From Virgibacillus sp. NKC19-3 (lineage in GTDB: Bacteria; Bacillota; Bacilli; Bacillales; Amphibacillaceae), in assembly GCF_019837165.1 (NCBI RefSeq), contig NZ_JAGYHC010000001.1, positions 1,240,001 to 1,304,000 on the forward strand: a DNA stretch of 64,000 nt. Reading direction: 5' to 3'. This document shows positions 1 to 8,219 of the stretch, piece after piece. A program made the position numbers and the translations under genes. Under the pieces are notes generated by a model. It saw only the letters and a program-made list of their open reading frames with translations. It was not told the origin of the DNA and made no database searches. Position 1 is the first letter of the stretch, and each line of letters opens with the position of its first letter.

Positions 1-1
1 T

Positions 2-55
2 TTAAATCTGGAATGGACATTTAATGCTGAACAAGCAACGGATGATGATGTGTAA
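2..55 (+). CDS. 3' end of an unidentified upstream gene (partial)
   Basis: An open frame runs in from the window edge and ends at TAA 53-55, giving a 17-residue acidic C-terminus that ends in AEQATDDDV. It is followed 16 bases later by a strong terminator, which supports a real gene end. Too little is present to assign a family. Confidence 0.45.
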   Translation, partial: LNLEWTFNAEQATDDDV

Positions 56-71
56 CCCGGTTATTAAATAG

Positions 72-129
72 AAAAGCTATCTCAGAAGGTTGGATTATGA
101 ATTAGTCCCCGTCCTGAGATAGCTTTTTT
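72..129 (+). terminator. Intrinsic terminator of the upstream gene
   Basis: The arms AAAGCTATCTCAG (73-85) and CTGAGATAGCTTT (114-126) are perfectly complementary, and the 3' arm runs into a T tract. It insulates the upstream gene from the DUF2179 gene. Confidence 0.85.
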
Positions 130-224
130 CGTTGTATAGGAAATTATAAAATTTTGAGATTGTGGATAATTCCCTGGCCAAATAAGCCACATCCGGCTCC
201 ACCGCCTTTGTTCTCTGATCATGC

Positions 225-268
225 TGCCATCTCACAATTACATTTGATTGTCGTTGTGAGATGGTGGC
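225..268. repeat. Inverted repeat upstream of the DUF2179 gene
   Basis: CCATCTCACAA (227-237) pairs with TTGTGAGATGG (254-264), followed by a T-rich tract at 281-288. It could be a second terminator or an operator-like element in the 312-base gap at 56-367, which otherwise shows nothing beyond the terminator at 72-129. Confidence 0.4.
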
Positions 269-367
269 ATTCATCAAGAATTTTTTTCTTCATGTTTTCT
301 AGAATATTTCCATATAAATTCAAAATAAGGTATTCTAAAGGAATAGGAAATTTAGGAGGGTTTTAGG

Positions 368-982
368 TTGCTGGAGAATGCATTTATCATGGTTGTCATT
401 ATTTTGGTCGTCAATATCGTATATGTCACATTATCAACCATGCGTATGATCCTTACATTGAAGGGACGCAGGTATGTAGCTGCATTTGTTAGCATGTTTG
501 AAATTGTTATGTATGTTATAGGGCTCGGACTTGTCCTTGATAATTTAGACCAAATCCAGAACATTATTGCCTATGCAGTCGGTTTTGCAACTGGTGTCAT
601 TATTGGAACGAAAATTGAAGAGAAATTGGCATTGGGCTATATAACTGTAAATGTGATCTCATCAAATCCGGATATTGAATTCACGCGCCAATTACGGGAT
701 AAGGGTTATGGGGTTACAAGCTGGCTCGCCTATGGAATGGATGGTGACCGTTTGTCTATGCAGATTTTAACACCTAGGAAATATGAGCTTCGATTGTACG
801 AAACGATAAAGATGATTGATCCAAAAGCATTTATTATCTCGTACGAACCGAAGCAAATTCATGGTGGTTTTTGGGTGAAGCAGGTGCGTAAAGGAAGACT
901 AATGAATCCGAAGAAAGGAAACGCGGAGGCAAGTAAGGCTTCGGCACAGCCTGGAGAAACAACAAAGATTGATGATTCATAA
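368..982 (+). CDS. DUF2179 (UPF0316) membrane protein, YebE-like
   Basis: A 204-residue protein. Its first ~80 residues contain three hydrophobic segments (around 5-25, 36-55 and 60-80). The soluble C-terminal part (~90-175, VNVISSNPD...[14 protein letters not shown]) matches the DUF2179 domain. The family is integral to the membrane and its function is not established. The start is TTG 368, nine bases after AGGAGGG. In B. subtilis the homologue yebE also lies just upstream of the purine operon, so position supports the call; here a symporter and a reductase gene intervene. The last ~25 residues are rich in K, A and S and are probably disordered. Confidence 0.85.
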   Translation: MLENAFIMVVIILVVNIVYVTLSTMRMILTLKGRRYVAAFVSMFEIVMYVIGLGLVLDNLDQIQNIIAYAVGFATGVIIGTKIEEKLALGYITVNVISSNPDIEFTRQLRDKGYGVTSWLAYGMDGDRLSMQILTPRKYELRLYETIKMIDPKAFIISYEPKQIHGGFWVKQVRKGRLMNPKKGNAEASKASAQPGETTKIDDS

Positions 983-1064
983 ATCCATGATAGCAGGCGT
1001 AGAATATAGAAGTGCAGACCGGGGTGATGCGGTTTGCAACCACTCTTAATGTTAATGAACTTTT

Positions 1065-1099
1065 GCCCCCTTGCCAACATACGGAGTTAGCAAGGGGGC
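1065..1099. terminator. Terminator between convergent genes
   Basis: GCCCCCTTGC (1065-1074) and GCAAGGGGGC (1090-1099) form a GC-rich perfect hairpin between the plus-strand DUF2179 gene and the minus-strand symporter gene. A-rich and T-rich flanks on either side suggest it acts in both directions. Confidence 0.75.
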
Positions 1100-1115
1100 T
1101 TATTCTATCAAGCGG

Positions 1116-2638
1116 TTAGTTAGCGAAATACTTCGAGTTTGCAATGGCTCGTTTTGTTGATTCACTAATCTCAGCGTGAAAATAGGGTTCGTATGCTTCG
1201 AGTGGAGCCTTTTTCGTCGAATAGACGGCAATGAACACTCCGACCAAAGACAGCGAAACAGCAATAACAAATGAAGGTATTACAGTATTCGATGCTTCTG
1301 CTACAACGTATATAATAGACCCAACAGCGATACCCGTGTATGCGCCTGCTCGATTCATTCTTTTCCAATAGAGTCCTAGAAACACAGCTAAAAAGAAAGC
1401 TGCACCAAATCCTCCATAAATATACGTATAGCCCATAGCTAAAAACCAGGGTGGATTAATGGCAAGAATAACGGCAATCGCTGCAATACCAAAAATGCTT
1501 ATTCGCAGCCAATTTTTAAATCCTTTATCACTAATTCGTTTAGGAAAAATATTCAAAAACACATCATAATATAACGACGTAGCACAATGCAGCAGCATAG
1601 AATTTGCGGTTGAAATTGCGGCAGCACTAATAGCTACTAACGTTATGGCTCCGATGATAGGAGGTGTATACTCCTGTAGCACCAATGGAATGATATAGTC
1701 GGTTGTTTTTCCAGCAGGAATGCTAGGGATTAATGTTTTTGCGCCAAGTCCCAACAGCATTAATGGCACCCAAATAAACAGCAATGTCACAATGGTCCAC
1801 ATAATTTGCAAAATAGCCACCTTGATATTTTGGGGAGCTAATTGACGTGCGACCCAGTGTGGAGAAGCTGGGGTTCCCAGTGAGTTTGATATAAAAATGG
1901 ACATTAACATCCCCAATCCAAAGGTACCAGTAGGTGTAAGGAGTACTCCTTTTTCAAGCGGAGGTCCTCCTTCATATGTAGGTGCTGTAGTTGTCGCGAG
2001 CGTCTCCATGATATTTTGAATGCCCCAGTTGCTGTTAAAACGGCAACACTTGCAAGAATACATCCGATGGCGATAAGGGCAGAATTTAATGTATCTGTTC
2101 CTGCGATGGACCAAAAACCACCGATACTCGTTATCATGATAAATAAAAGAAAGCCAAATATCGCTATTTTATAATCAATCCCGGTTATACTGGAAAATAC
2201 AATTCCAAATCCGTTTACTTGTACATTAACAAGCAGCAAATAACCGATGAACATTAAAATTCCAACAATAGCCTGAAGTGGACTTTTTTTCGCGAATGGT
2301 TCAAAACGCAGGCGAATAAATTCCGGAAATGTTCGTGCCGGGTTTTCCGGACGTCGGATTTTATAAGCAACAATTGGAATTAAAGCCCCGCCGAAGGCCC
2401 ATCCAGCCATCCAGCCTATAACGGCAGCCACACCGGAACTATACAGATAACCGGGTATACCCAAAACGGAAGCGGCACTAACCCATGTTGCCGTGGTTGT
2501 ACCTGTTCCCAAGAGCAATCCCATCCGATGTCCTCCCGTCGTATAATCATCTAATGATTCTGCTTGTCGCAGGCTTTTCAAATTGGTCCACACAAGAAAC
2601 AGAATGTAAATCGCAAAAACACTGATATACCATATCAT
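1116..2638 (-). pseudogene. Sodium:solute symporter (SSF family), frameshifted
   Basis: Two overlapping minus-strand frames together make one ~500-residue SSF permease. The N-terminal part starts at ATG 2638 (AGAAGGA upstream) and reads YTTGGHRMG, ATWVSAASVLGIPGYLY and WSIAGTDTLNSALIA. The C-terminal part continues with ETLATTTAPTYEGG, ISAAAISTANSMLLH and the last helices. The junction is at ~2020-2030, where the coding strand reads ACTGGGGCATTC; one extra G in the G run would restore ATGGIQNIMETL. The SSF family carries amino acids, sugars or other solutes with sodium. The SAM riboswitch upstream suggests methionine or a related sulfur compound as substrate, which is inference. It is either a real pseudogene or a homopolymer sequencing error. 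Confidence 0.8.
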
Positions 2639-2709
2639 TTATCTCACACTTCCTTCTAGCTAATCTAGTGTACGTTGAATCATAGACTATCAAGGTTTAA
2701 AACTATTGT

Positions 2710-2850
2710 TTAGTCCTGTTTATACTTAAATAACCGCCCCGTAGCTCCCCATCGTTTCACACCAGATTTTTCAACTTTGTATAAGAGAAATATATTTAAA
2801 ACGGCGCTAAATACCATGGAAGCAATATAAATCATGATTGCTATGACCAT
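2710..2850 (-). CDS. Small membrane protein, probable symporter accessory subunit
   Basis: A 46-residue protein starting MVIAIMIYIASMVFSAVLNI and ending in a basic, aromatic tail (KRWGATGRLFKYKQD). It has one transmembrane segment. The start at 2850 is chosen because AAAGGAG lies eight bases upstream; the longer in-frame extension runs into the riboswitch terminator. Small one-helix proteins are commonly encoded next to SSF and NSS transporters in Bacillaceae. Here it sits directly between the SAM riboswitch and the symporter, so both are probably one transcript. Its molecular role is not known from the sequence. Confidence 0.65.
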   Translation of the reverse strand: MVIAIMIYIASMVFSAVLNIFLLYKVEKSGVKRWGATGRLFKYKQD

Positions 2851-2905
2851 TCTTAGGACTCCTTTCAAAAATAAGTAGCGTATGATGTTTCCTCTTGGAA
2901 GCGAA

Positions 2906-2949
2906 AATAAAAAATCTCTTCCGATTAAATGAGCGATCAGAAGAGATTT
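2906..2949 (-). terminator. SAM riboswitch expression-platform terminator
   Basis: On the minus strand AAATCTCTTC (2949-2940) pairs with GAAGAGATTT (2921-2912), followed by a run of Ts. It lies between the SAM aptamer and the small protein gene, as expected for transcriptional OFF control when SAM is bound. Confidence 0.85.
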
Positions 2950-2970
2950 GAAATAACAGCGTATATTTTC

Positions 2971-3077
2971 TCTTCTCATCTTTCAGAAAAAATCCTGCTG
3001 GAGTTGGCACAGTACTTAAGTAAGTCTGTTGCCGAGGTGTCAGTGGGCCAGTTCCCTATACCTCTCTGGATAAGAAG
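2971..3077 (-). promoter_or_regulatory. SAM-I (S-box) riboswitch
   Basis: The minus strand carries the S-box landmarks in order: CTTATCCAGAGAGGT, GGGAACTGGCCC, CACCTCGGCAAC, GTGCCAACTCCAGCAG and GATGAGAAG. P1 is a nine-pair helix between CTTCTTATC (3077-3069) and GATGAGAAG (2980-2972). S-box RNAs bind S-adenosylmethionine and terminate transcription of methionine and sulfur genes. The downstream genes are a small membrane protein and a sodium symporter. Confidence 0.93.
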
Positions 3078-3192
3078 TTGCATTTATGAAGTTAGTATAT
3101 AATGTACGTTATTCGATGTAAAAAGTCAACTGTTATCAGGAATCAGCAGACAAAGTCCTCCTTAACCTGTTGAAGTATAAGGGGAAATGGGT

Positions 3193-4017
3193 TCATCGGC
3201 TGTTATTTTCATTAGGAACTTGATTATTTCGTTCGTTACGGTCCAACATGGCTATTTGGTTCATGTCTGCATCTGTAAGTTCAAAATCAAAAATATCAGC
3301 ATTCTCCTTCATACGCGAAGGTGTTACCGTTTTGGGAATCACAACGACATCTGACTGAAGATGCCAACGAAGAATAACCTGTGCTGGTGTTTTCCCATGC
3401 GTAGCAGCTATTTGCTGAATCACATCATTTTGCATCACGTTGGTTCCATTCATTAATGGGCTATATGCTTCCAATTGAATGTCATGATCGATGCAAAATT
3501 GCTTTAGTTCTTTTTGCTGTAAATAAGGGTGGCATTCTACCTGATTAACAGCTGGTGTCACGTCACATTCGTTCATAATCCGCTTTAGATGTTCGATATC
3601 AAAATTACAAACGCCAATGGCTTTCGCTCGTCCTTCTTTATAGATTCTTTCTAATGCTTGGTATGTTTCTACATAGGTGTCATACTTTGGCGTTGGCCAA
3701 TGAATGAGATAGAGATCAACATAATCAAGACCTAGTTTTTCTAGGCTTTCATCAAATGCTTTTAATGTATTTTCATACCCTTGATCTGCATTTGCTAATT
3801 TAGTCGTAATGAATAAATCCTCACGTGATAATTTGCTGCCAGCCAATGCATCTCCCACGCCTCGTTCATTTTCATACACCTTAGCAGTGTCGATCAAACG
3901 ATATCCAGCTTTTAGGGCTTGTTCTACCGCATTGGTTACTTCATCGTTAGGTATTTTCCACACACCATAGCCTAGTTGTGGTATACGACGTCCATTGTTT
4001 AATGTTTTGTATTGCAT
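3193..4017 (-). CDS. Aldo/keto reductase (AKR superfamily)
   Basis: A 274-residue protein with the full TIM-barrel AKR signature. The catalytic tetrad is readable as Asp43 and Tyr48 (GYRLIDTAKVYENE), Lys73 (ITTKLANAD) and His106 (LYLIHWPTP). The NADPH-binding IPKTVTPSRMKEN motif is near the end. It should reduce aldehydes or ketones in the cytoplasm; the physiological substrate cannot be read from sequence. It resembles the YvgN/YtbE type of Bacillus. The start ATG follows GGGAG by eight bases. It is transcribed away from the purine operon as a single gene. Confidence 0.9.
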   Translation of the reverse strand: MQYKTLNNGRRIPQLGYGVWKIPNDEVTNAVEQALKAGYRLIDTAKVYENERGVGDALAGSKLSREDLFITTKLANADQGYENTLKAFDESLEKLGLDYVDLYLIHWPTPKYDTYVETYQALERIYKEGRAKAIGVCNFDIEHLKRIMNECDVTPAVNQVECHPYLQQKELKQFCIDHDIQLEAYSPLMNGTNVMQNDVIQQIAATHGKTPAQVILRWHLQSDVVVIPKTVTPSRMKENADIFDFELTDADMNQIAMLDRNERNNQVPNENNSR

Positions 4018-4172
4018 GAAATCGCTCCCTTTTTCGATGTTGTCTACATTTTAGCATATGTTACGTTGCGGGTCTTAATAAAAAGCAGACATTCTTTGAC
4101 AGTGCTTTGCTGCCCTTCGAATACCATGGTATATAAATGCATAGTAAAAAAGAAAAGGACAACCAATCAAAT

Positions 4173-4220
4173 AAAATCCGAACATTAAATTAAAAAATTA
4201 ATAAAACGTTCGATATTTTG
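4173..4220. promoter_or_regulatory. Paired PurR operator (two inverted PurBoxes)
   Basis: AAAATCCGAACATTA (about 4174-4188) is followed, inverted, by AAACGTTCGATATTTT (about 4205-4220), whose complement reads AAAATATCGAACGTTT. Both match the AWWWNCGAACRTT PurBox bound by Bacillus PurR. They lie just upstream of the -35 region of the purine operon, the position expected for repression relieved by PRPP. Confidence 0.85.
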
Positions 4221-4222
4221 AT

Positions 4223-4251
4223 TGATTTTTGTATGTTAATTTGGTATGCTT
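4223..4251 (+). promoter_or_regulatory. Sigma-A promoter of the purine operon
   Basis: TTGATT (4223-4228) and TATGCT (4246-4251) are 17 bases apart, downstream of the PurR boxes and about 25 bases before the purine aptamer. Transcription is expected to begin near 4258. Confidence 0.7.
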
Positions 4252-4273
4252 AATCCAACAAATAAAATACGTT

Positions 4274-4345
4274 ACCTCATATATTTCCTGAGAATAAGGC
4301 TCAGAAGTTTCTACCTAGCACCGTAAATGCTGGACTATGAGGGAG
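4274..4345 (+). promoter_or_regulatory. Purine riboswitch, guanine/hypoxanthine type
   Basis: The aptamer shows CCTCAT (P1), GAATAAGGCTCAG, AGTTTCTACC, ACCGTAAAT and GACTATGAGG in canonical order. The base in the GACTATG core that pairs with the ligand (position 74 of xpt numbering) is C, which specifies guanine or hypoxanthine rather than adenine. Confidence 0.95.
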
Positions 4346-4487
4346 ATGAATCATTGTCTATGCAATCAATGATTTAGTTTTTATCTAGCAGGCAAAGACT
4401 CTTAGAACCCACGATTGTGAATGTCGGGACGCTTATGTTCATTGATTCTTAGCTACTAGTGGTTTGCTTTGCTTTTCGGGTAAAGCT

Positions 4488-4537
4488 AGTCTATTCATCT
4501 TCTCTCATCGATGAGGGGAGAAGAGTAGACTTTTTTA
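4488..4537 (+). terminator. Purine riboswitch terminator
   Basis: AGTCTATTCATCTTCTCTCAT (4488-4508) pairs with a complementary arm at 4511-4531 that ends in AGTAGACT and a TTTTTT run. It ends 25 bases before purE. The region between aptamer and terminator (4346-4487) presumably holds the antiterminator arm. Confidence 0.85.
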
Positions 4538-4561
4538 TTACATATAGGAAAGAGGGATGAC

Positions 4562-5053
4562 ATGGTTCAGGTTGGTGTTATAATGGGAAGTATTTCAGAT
4601 TGGGAGACAATGCAGCATACATGCTCTATACTTGGTGAGTTACAAATTTCGTATGAAAAAGAGATTATTTCCGCACATCGCACGCCGGATAAAATGTTCA
4701 CCTATGCAAAAGCTGCTCGAGACCGTGGTTTGAAAGTAATCATTGCCGGTGCAGGAGGGGCTGCACATCTACCTGGAATGGTGGCGTCCCAAACAACATT
4801 GCCAGTGATTGGTATCCCGGTTCAAAGCAGGGCATTAGATGGTTTGGATTCGCTACTATCGATTGTACAAATGCCGGGTGGCGTTCCAACTGCAACAGTG
4901 GCAATTGGCAAGGCTGGTGCCACAAACGCCGGTATTCTCGCTGCACAAATAATCGGTGCCTTTGATGACGATGTAGCAACAAAACTAGCAACTCATCGTG
5001 AAAATCTGCAGGCACACGTTTCGGAAATGAGGGACGACCTTGCCAAAAAATAA
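4562..5053 (+). CDS. purE: N5-carboxyaminoimidazole ribonucleotide mutase PurE
   Basis: A 163-residue class I PurE. It converts N5-CAIR to CAIR in de novo purine synthesis. The substrate loop [12 protein letters not shown], the SAHRTPDKM motif with the catalytic His, and [11 protein letters not shown] with GIPVQS are all present. It is the first gene of the operon, starting 25 bases after the riboswitch terminator with AGGAAAGAGGG as ribosome site. It overlaps purK by 14 bases, so the two CAIR-forming enzymes are translationally coupled. Confidence 0.97.
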   Translation: MVQVGVIMGSISDWETMQHTCSILGELQISYEKEIISAHRTPDKMFTYAKAARDRGLKVIIAGAGGAAHLPGMVASQTTLPVIGIPVQSRALDGLDSLLSIVQMPGGVPTATVAIGKAGATNAGILAAQIIGAFDDDVATKLATHRENLQAHVSEMRDDLAKK

Positions 5054-6173
5054 CAGTCTCATTTTACCAGGACAAACAATTGGAATCATCGGTGGCGGCC
5101 AGCTTGGACGTATGATGGCAATTGCAGCAAGGTACATGGGCTATTCTATTGTTGTACTTGACCCAACATGTAATTGTCCAGTGTCTCAAGTAGCAGATAA
5201 ACAAATTAGCGCAGCCTATGACGACAGACATGCCATAAAGGAACTAACAGACATGAGTGATGTGGTTACTTATGAATTCGAAAATGTGGATGTGACCGCA
5301 GCCACTTATATAGAGAAAAAAAGGAAATTGCCGCAGGGAACATACCCGTTAGAAATCACGCAAAATCGAGAAAAGGAAAAACAGCTAATGAGGGATCTGG
5401 AGCTGCCAATACCTGATTTTTCTATCGTCACAAATGGCAGGGAAGCTGCAGAGGCGCTAAAGACATTTTCCTTCCCGGCTGTGATTAAAACGTGCAGTGG
5501 TGGTTATGATGGGAAAGGACAAATGAAATTACATTCCAAAGCTGACATTCAACAAGCAGTTGATTTTGCGGAAAAACATACACATTGCATCATCGAAGAA
5601 TGGGTATCCTTTGATACGGAAATTTCGGTTATTTTCACGAGAGATCAATCAGGCGGGATTACCTTTTTCCCCATTGCTGAAAATGATCACAAGGATCACA
5701 TTTTGTATCAAACGCAAGTTCCGGCACGTATTAGCGAAGAAGCTGGAAATAAGGCATACAAAGCTGCAGAAAAGCTTGCTGAGAAGATGGATGTTGTTGG
5801 GACGTTTGCCATTGAAATGTTCGTTCAGGGAGAAGTGATTTTTTTAAACGAAATGGCGCCTCGTCCGCATAATTCCGGACATTATACGATAGAGGCATGT
5901 AATGTATCGCAATTCACGCAGCATATCCGGGCAATTTGTGGTCTGCCGTTGACACCGATTAAGCTGCTTGCGCCTGCAGCTATGATAAATATTTTAGGAG
6001 AAGATCAAGGTGGCGTGTTAAAAGCATTACCTCAAGTGCAAGATGGATTTGTTCATCTGTATGGAAAGACGGAAGCAAAATCGAAACGGAAAATGGGGCA
6101 TACAACATTTATAGCGGAAACACAGGAAGAAATACAACGAAAGATTTGCAGATTTGAGGAGGCAAAACGATGA
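5040..6173 (+). CDS. purK: 5-(carboxyamino)imidazole ribonucleotide synthase PurK
   Basis: A 377-residue ATP-grasp enzyme, close to the usual ~380. It carboxylates AIR with bicarbonate and ATP to give N5-CAIR, the substrate of PurE. Visible motifs are the Rossmann start [13 protein letters not shown], the ATP-grasp core [14 protein letters not shown] and the metal-binding [16 protein letters not shown]. The start is TTG 5040 inside purE, preceded by GAGGGA. It overlaps purB by four bases (ATGA). Confidence 0.96.
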   Translation: MPKNNSLILPGQTIGIIGGGQLGRMMAIAARYMGYSIVVLDPTCNCPVSQVADKQISAAYDDRHAIKELTDMSDVVTYEFENVDVTAATYIEKKRKLPQGTYPLEITQNREKEKQLMRDLELPIPDFSIVTNGREAAEALKTFSFPAVIKTCSGGYDGKGQMKLHSKADIQQAVDFAEKHTHCIIEEWVSFDTEISVIFTRDQSGGITFFPIAENDHKDHILYQTQVPARISEEAGNKAYKAAEKLAEKMDVVGTFAIEMFVQGEVIFLNEMAPRPHNSGHYTIEACNVSQFTQHIRAICGLPLTPIKLLAPAAMINILGEDQGGVLKALPQVQDGFVHLYGKTEAKSKRKMGHTTFIAETQEEIQRKICRFEEAKR

Positions 6174-7474
6174 TTGACCGTTATACAAGGGAAGAAATGG
6201 GAGCTATTTGGACCGATGAAAATAAATTCAAGGCATGGCTGGAAGTGGAGCTTCTTGCATGTGAGGCATGGAGTGAGCTTGACGTTATTCCGGCATCCGA
6301 TGTCAAAAAACTTCGCGCAAATGCCTCTTTTGATATCAATCGAATCGATGAAATTGAACAGGAAACAAGGCATGACGTCGTAGCATTTACCCGCGCGGTA
6401 TCGGAAAGTTTAGGAGAAGAACGAAAATGGGTTCATTACGGATTGACCTCCACAGACGTTGTTGATACAGCACTCTCGTATCAATTGAAGCAAGCAAATG
6501 ACGTTATTCGAAAAGATATAACGACCTTCATTGGCATTTTAAAAAATAGGGCCATTGAGCATCAGCATACGGTTATGATGGGGCGTACACACGGGGTGCA
6601 TGCAGAACCAACAACATTTGGTTTGAAGCTTGCTCTTTGGTATGAGGAAATGAAACGAAATCAGGAGCGATTTGAATTAGCTGCGAAGAACATCGAATTC
6701 GGAAAACTTTCCGGTGCAGTTGGAACCTATGCCAATATCGATCCTTTTGTTGAGCAATATGTATGCGGGCAGCTTGGGTTAACACCAGCTCCTGTTTCCA
6801 CACAAACCTTGCAGCGGGATCGGCACGCAGATTATTTAGGCGCACTTGCTCTAATCGCGACATCGATTGAAAAATTTGCAACCGAAATTCGCAACTTGCA
6901 AAAGACGGAAACGCGAGAAGTAGAAGAATTATTTGCGAAAGGCCAAAAGGGTTCATCAGCCATGCCACATAAGCGCAATCCAATCGGCTCGGAAAATATG
7001 AGTGGAATGGCACGCGTCGTTCGTGGTTATATGATGACAGCATATGAAAATGTGTCCCTATGGCATGAACGTGATATCTCGCATTCCTCAGCAGAGCGAG
7101 TGATTCTGCCAGATGCTACGATAGCTGTCAATTATATGCTCCATCGTTTTGGAAATATCGTAAAAAACCTTACCGTTTTCCCGGAAAATATGAAACGTAA
7201 TATGGATAAAACGCATGGTGTGATTTTTTCCCAACGTGTATTGCTTTCCCTTATTGATAAAGGAATGACCCGTGAAGCGGCATATGATATTGTTCAGCCA
7301 AAAGCCATGGAAGCATGGGAAACGGCTACCCATTTTAAACAACTCGTAGAAGCCGATGAACAAATCACCACAAGGCTTACACAAGCAGAGATTGATGCCT
7401 GCTTTGACTACACATACCATTTGAAAAATGTGGATGGCATCTTTAATCGAATCGGATTAAAGCGAGGTGAGTAA
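6170..7474 (+). CDS. purB: Adenylosuccinate lyase PurB
   Basis: A 434-residue member of the fumarase/aspartase superfamily. It acts twice in purine synthesis, cleaving SAICAR to AICAR and adenylosuccinate to AMP. The superfamily signature [15 protein letters not shown] with the catalytic serine loop is intact, as are [13 protein letters not shown] and [15 protein letters not shown] with the general-acid histidines. The start codon overlaps the purK stop. Confidence 0.97.
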   Translation: MIDRYTREEMGAIWTDENKFKAWLEVELLACEAWSELDVIPASDVKKLRANASFDINRIDEIEQETRHDVVAFTRAVSESLGEERKWVHYGLTSTDVVDTALSYQLKQANDVIRKDITTFIGILKNRAIEHQHTVMMGRTHGVHAEPTTFGLKLALWYEEMKRNQERFELAAKNIEFGKLSGAVGTYANIDPFVEQYVCGQLGLTPAPVSTQTLQRDRHADYLGALALIATSIEKFATEIRNLQKTETREVEELFAKGQKGSSAMPHKRNPIGSENMSGMARVVRGYMMTAYENVSLWHERDISHSSAERVILPDATIAVNYMLHRFGNIVKNLTVFPENMKRNMDKTHGVIFSQRVLLSLIDKGMTREAAYDIVQPKAMEAWETATHFKQLVEADEQITTRLTQAEIDACFDYTYHLKNVDGIFNRIGLKRGE

Positions 7475-7475
7475 T

Positions 7476-8189
7476 ATGAAGGATATGCTTTTGTATGAAG
7501 GAAAGGCGAAACAGGTGTACAAGGCAAAAAATAAACCTGGACAGCTGGTTCTATCTTATAAAAACGATGCAACAGCTTTTAATGGTGAGAAGAAAGAAAC
7601 GTTTCATGGAAAAGGGCGCTTGAATAATGAGATTTCATCGCTCGTTTTCCCGATGCTACATAAACACGGCATTCAGACCCATTTTATGGAAAGACTGAAT
7701 GAGACAGAACAGCTTGTGTACCAGACAGAAATCATTCCACTTGAGGTCGTTGTGCGGAATTTGGCTACTGGAAGCATCATAAAGCGTCTGGGTATGAAGG
7801 AGAAGACTGTCTTCTCTCCGCCTCTGACTGAGTTATTTTACAAAGATGATGACTTAGGAGATCCGTTGATTAACGATGAACACGCGCTAAACTTAAGTGC
7901 TGTAACCCTATCTGAACTAAAAGAAATCAAGGCAACTGCACTGGAAATTAACAAGGTTTTGAGCTCATTATTCGAATCTATCAATATAACGCTAGTGGAT
8001 TTCAAATTGGAATTCGGTCGTATGGCAGATGGTCGTATTGTGCTTGCGGATGAAATTTCCCCGGATACATGCCGGTTATGGGATCGTACGACACAGGAAA
8101 AATTAGATAAGGATGTTTTTCGTCAGGGGACAGGTGAGTTGATCGAGGTCTATGGGGAAATACTGCAACGATTACAAAGCGTAACATAA
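7476..8189 (+). CDS. purC: SAICAR synthetase PurC
   Basis: A 237-residue enzyme from ATG 7476. It condenses CAIR with aspartate. LLYEGKAKQVY, SYKNDATAFNGEKK, EVVVRNLATGS and DFKLEFGR...LADEISPDTCR are all family hallmarks. An in-frame GTG at 7467 would overlap purB, but AGGTG sits seven bases before ATG 7476, which also agrees with family starts. The gene is intact to its normal C-terminus. In B. subtilis it is followed by purS and purQ; here purL follows after only 27 bases. Confidence 0.95.
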   Translation: MKDMLLYEGKAKQVYKAKNKPGQLVLSYKNDATAFNGEKKETFHGKGRLNNEISSLVFPMLHKHGIQTHFMERLNETEQLVYQTEIIPLEVVVRNLATGSIIKRLGMKEKTVFSPPLTELFYKDDDLGDPLINDEHALNLSAVTLSELKEIKATALEINKVLSSLFESINITLVDFKLEFGRMADGRIVLADEISPDTCRLWDRTTQEKLDKDVFRQGTGELIEVYGEILQRLQSVT

Positions 8190-8219
8190 ACAATCAAAAT
8201 CGAGGGGGAGCTGGATTTG

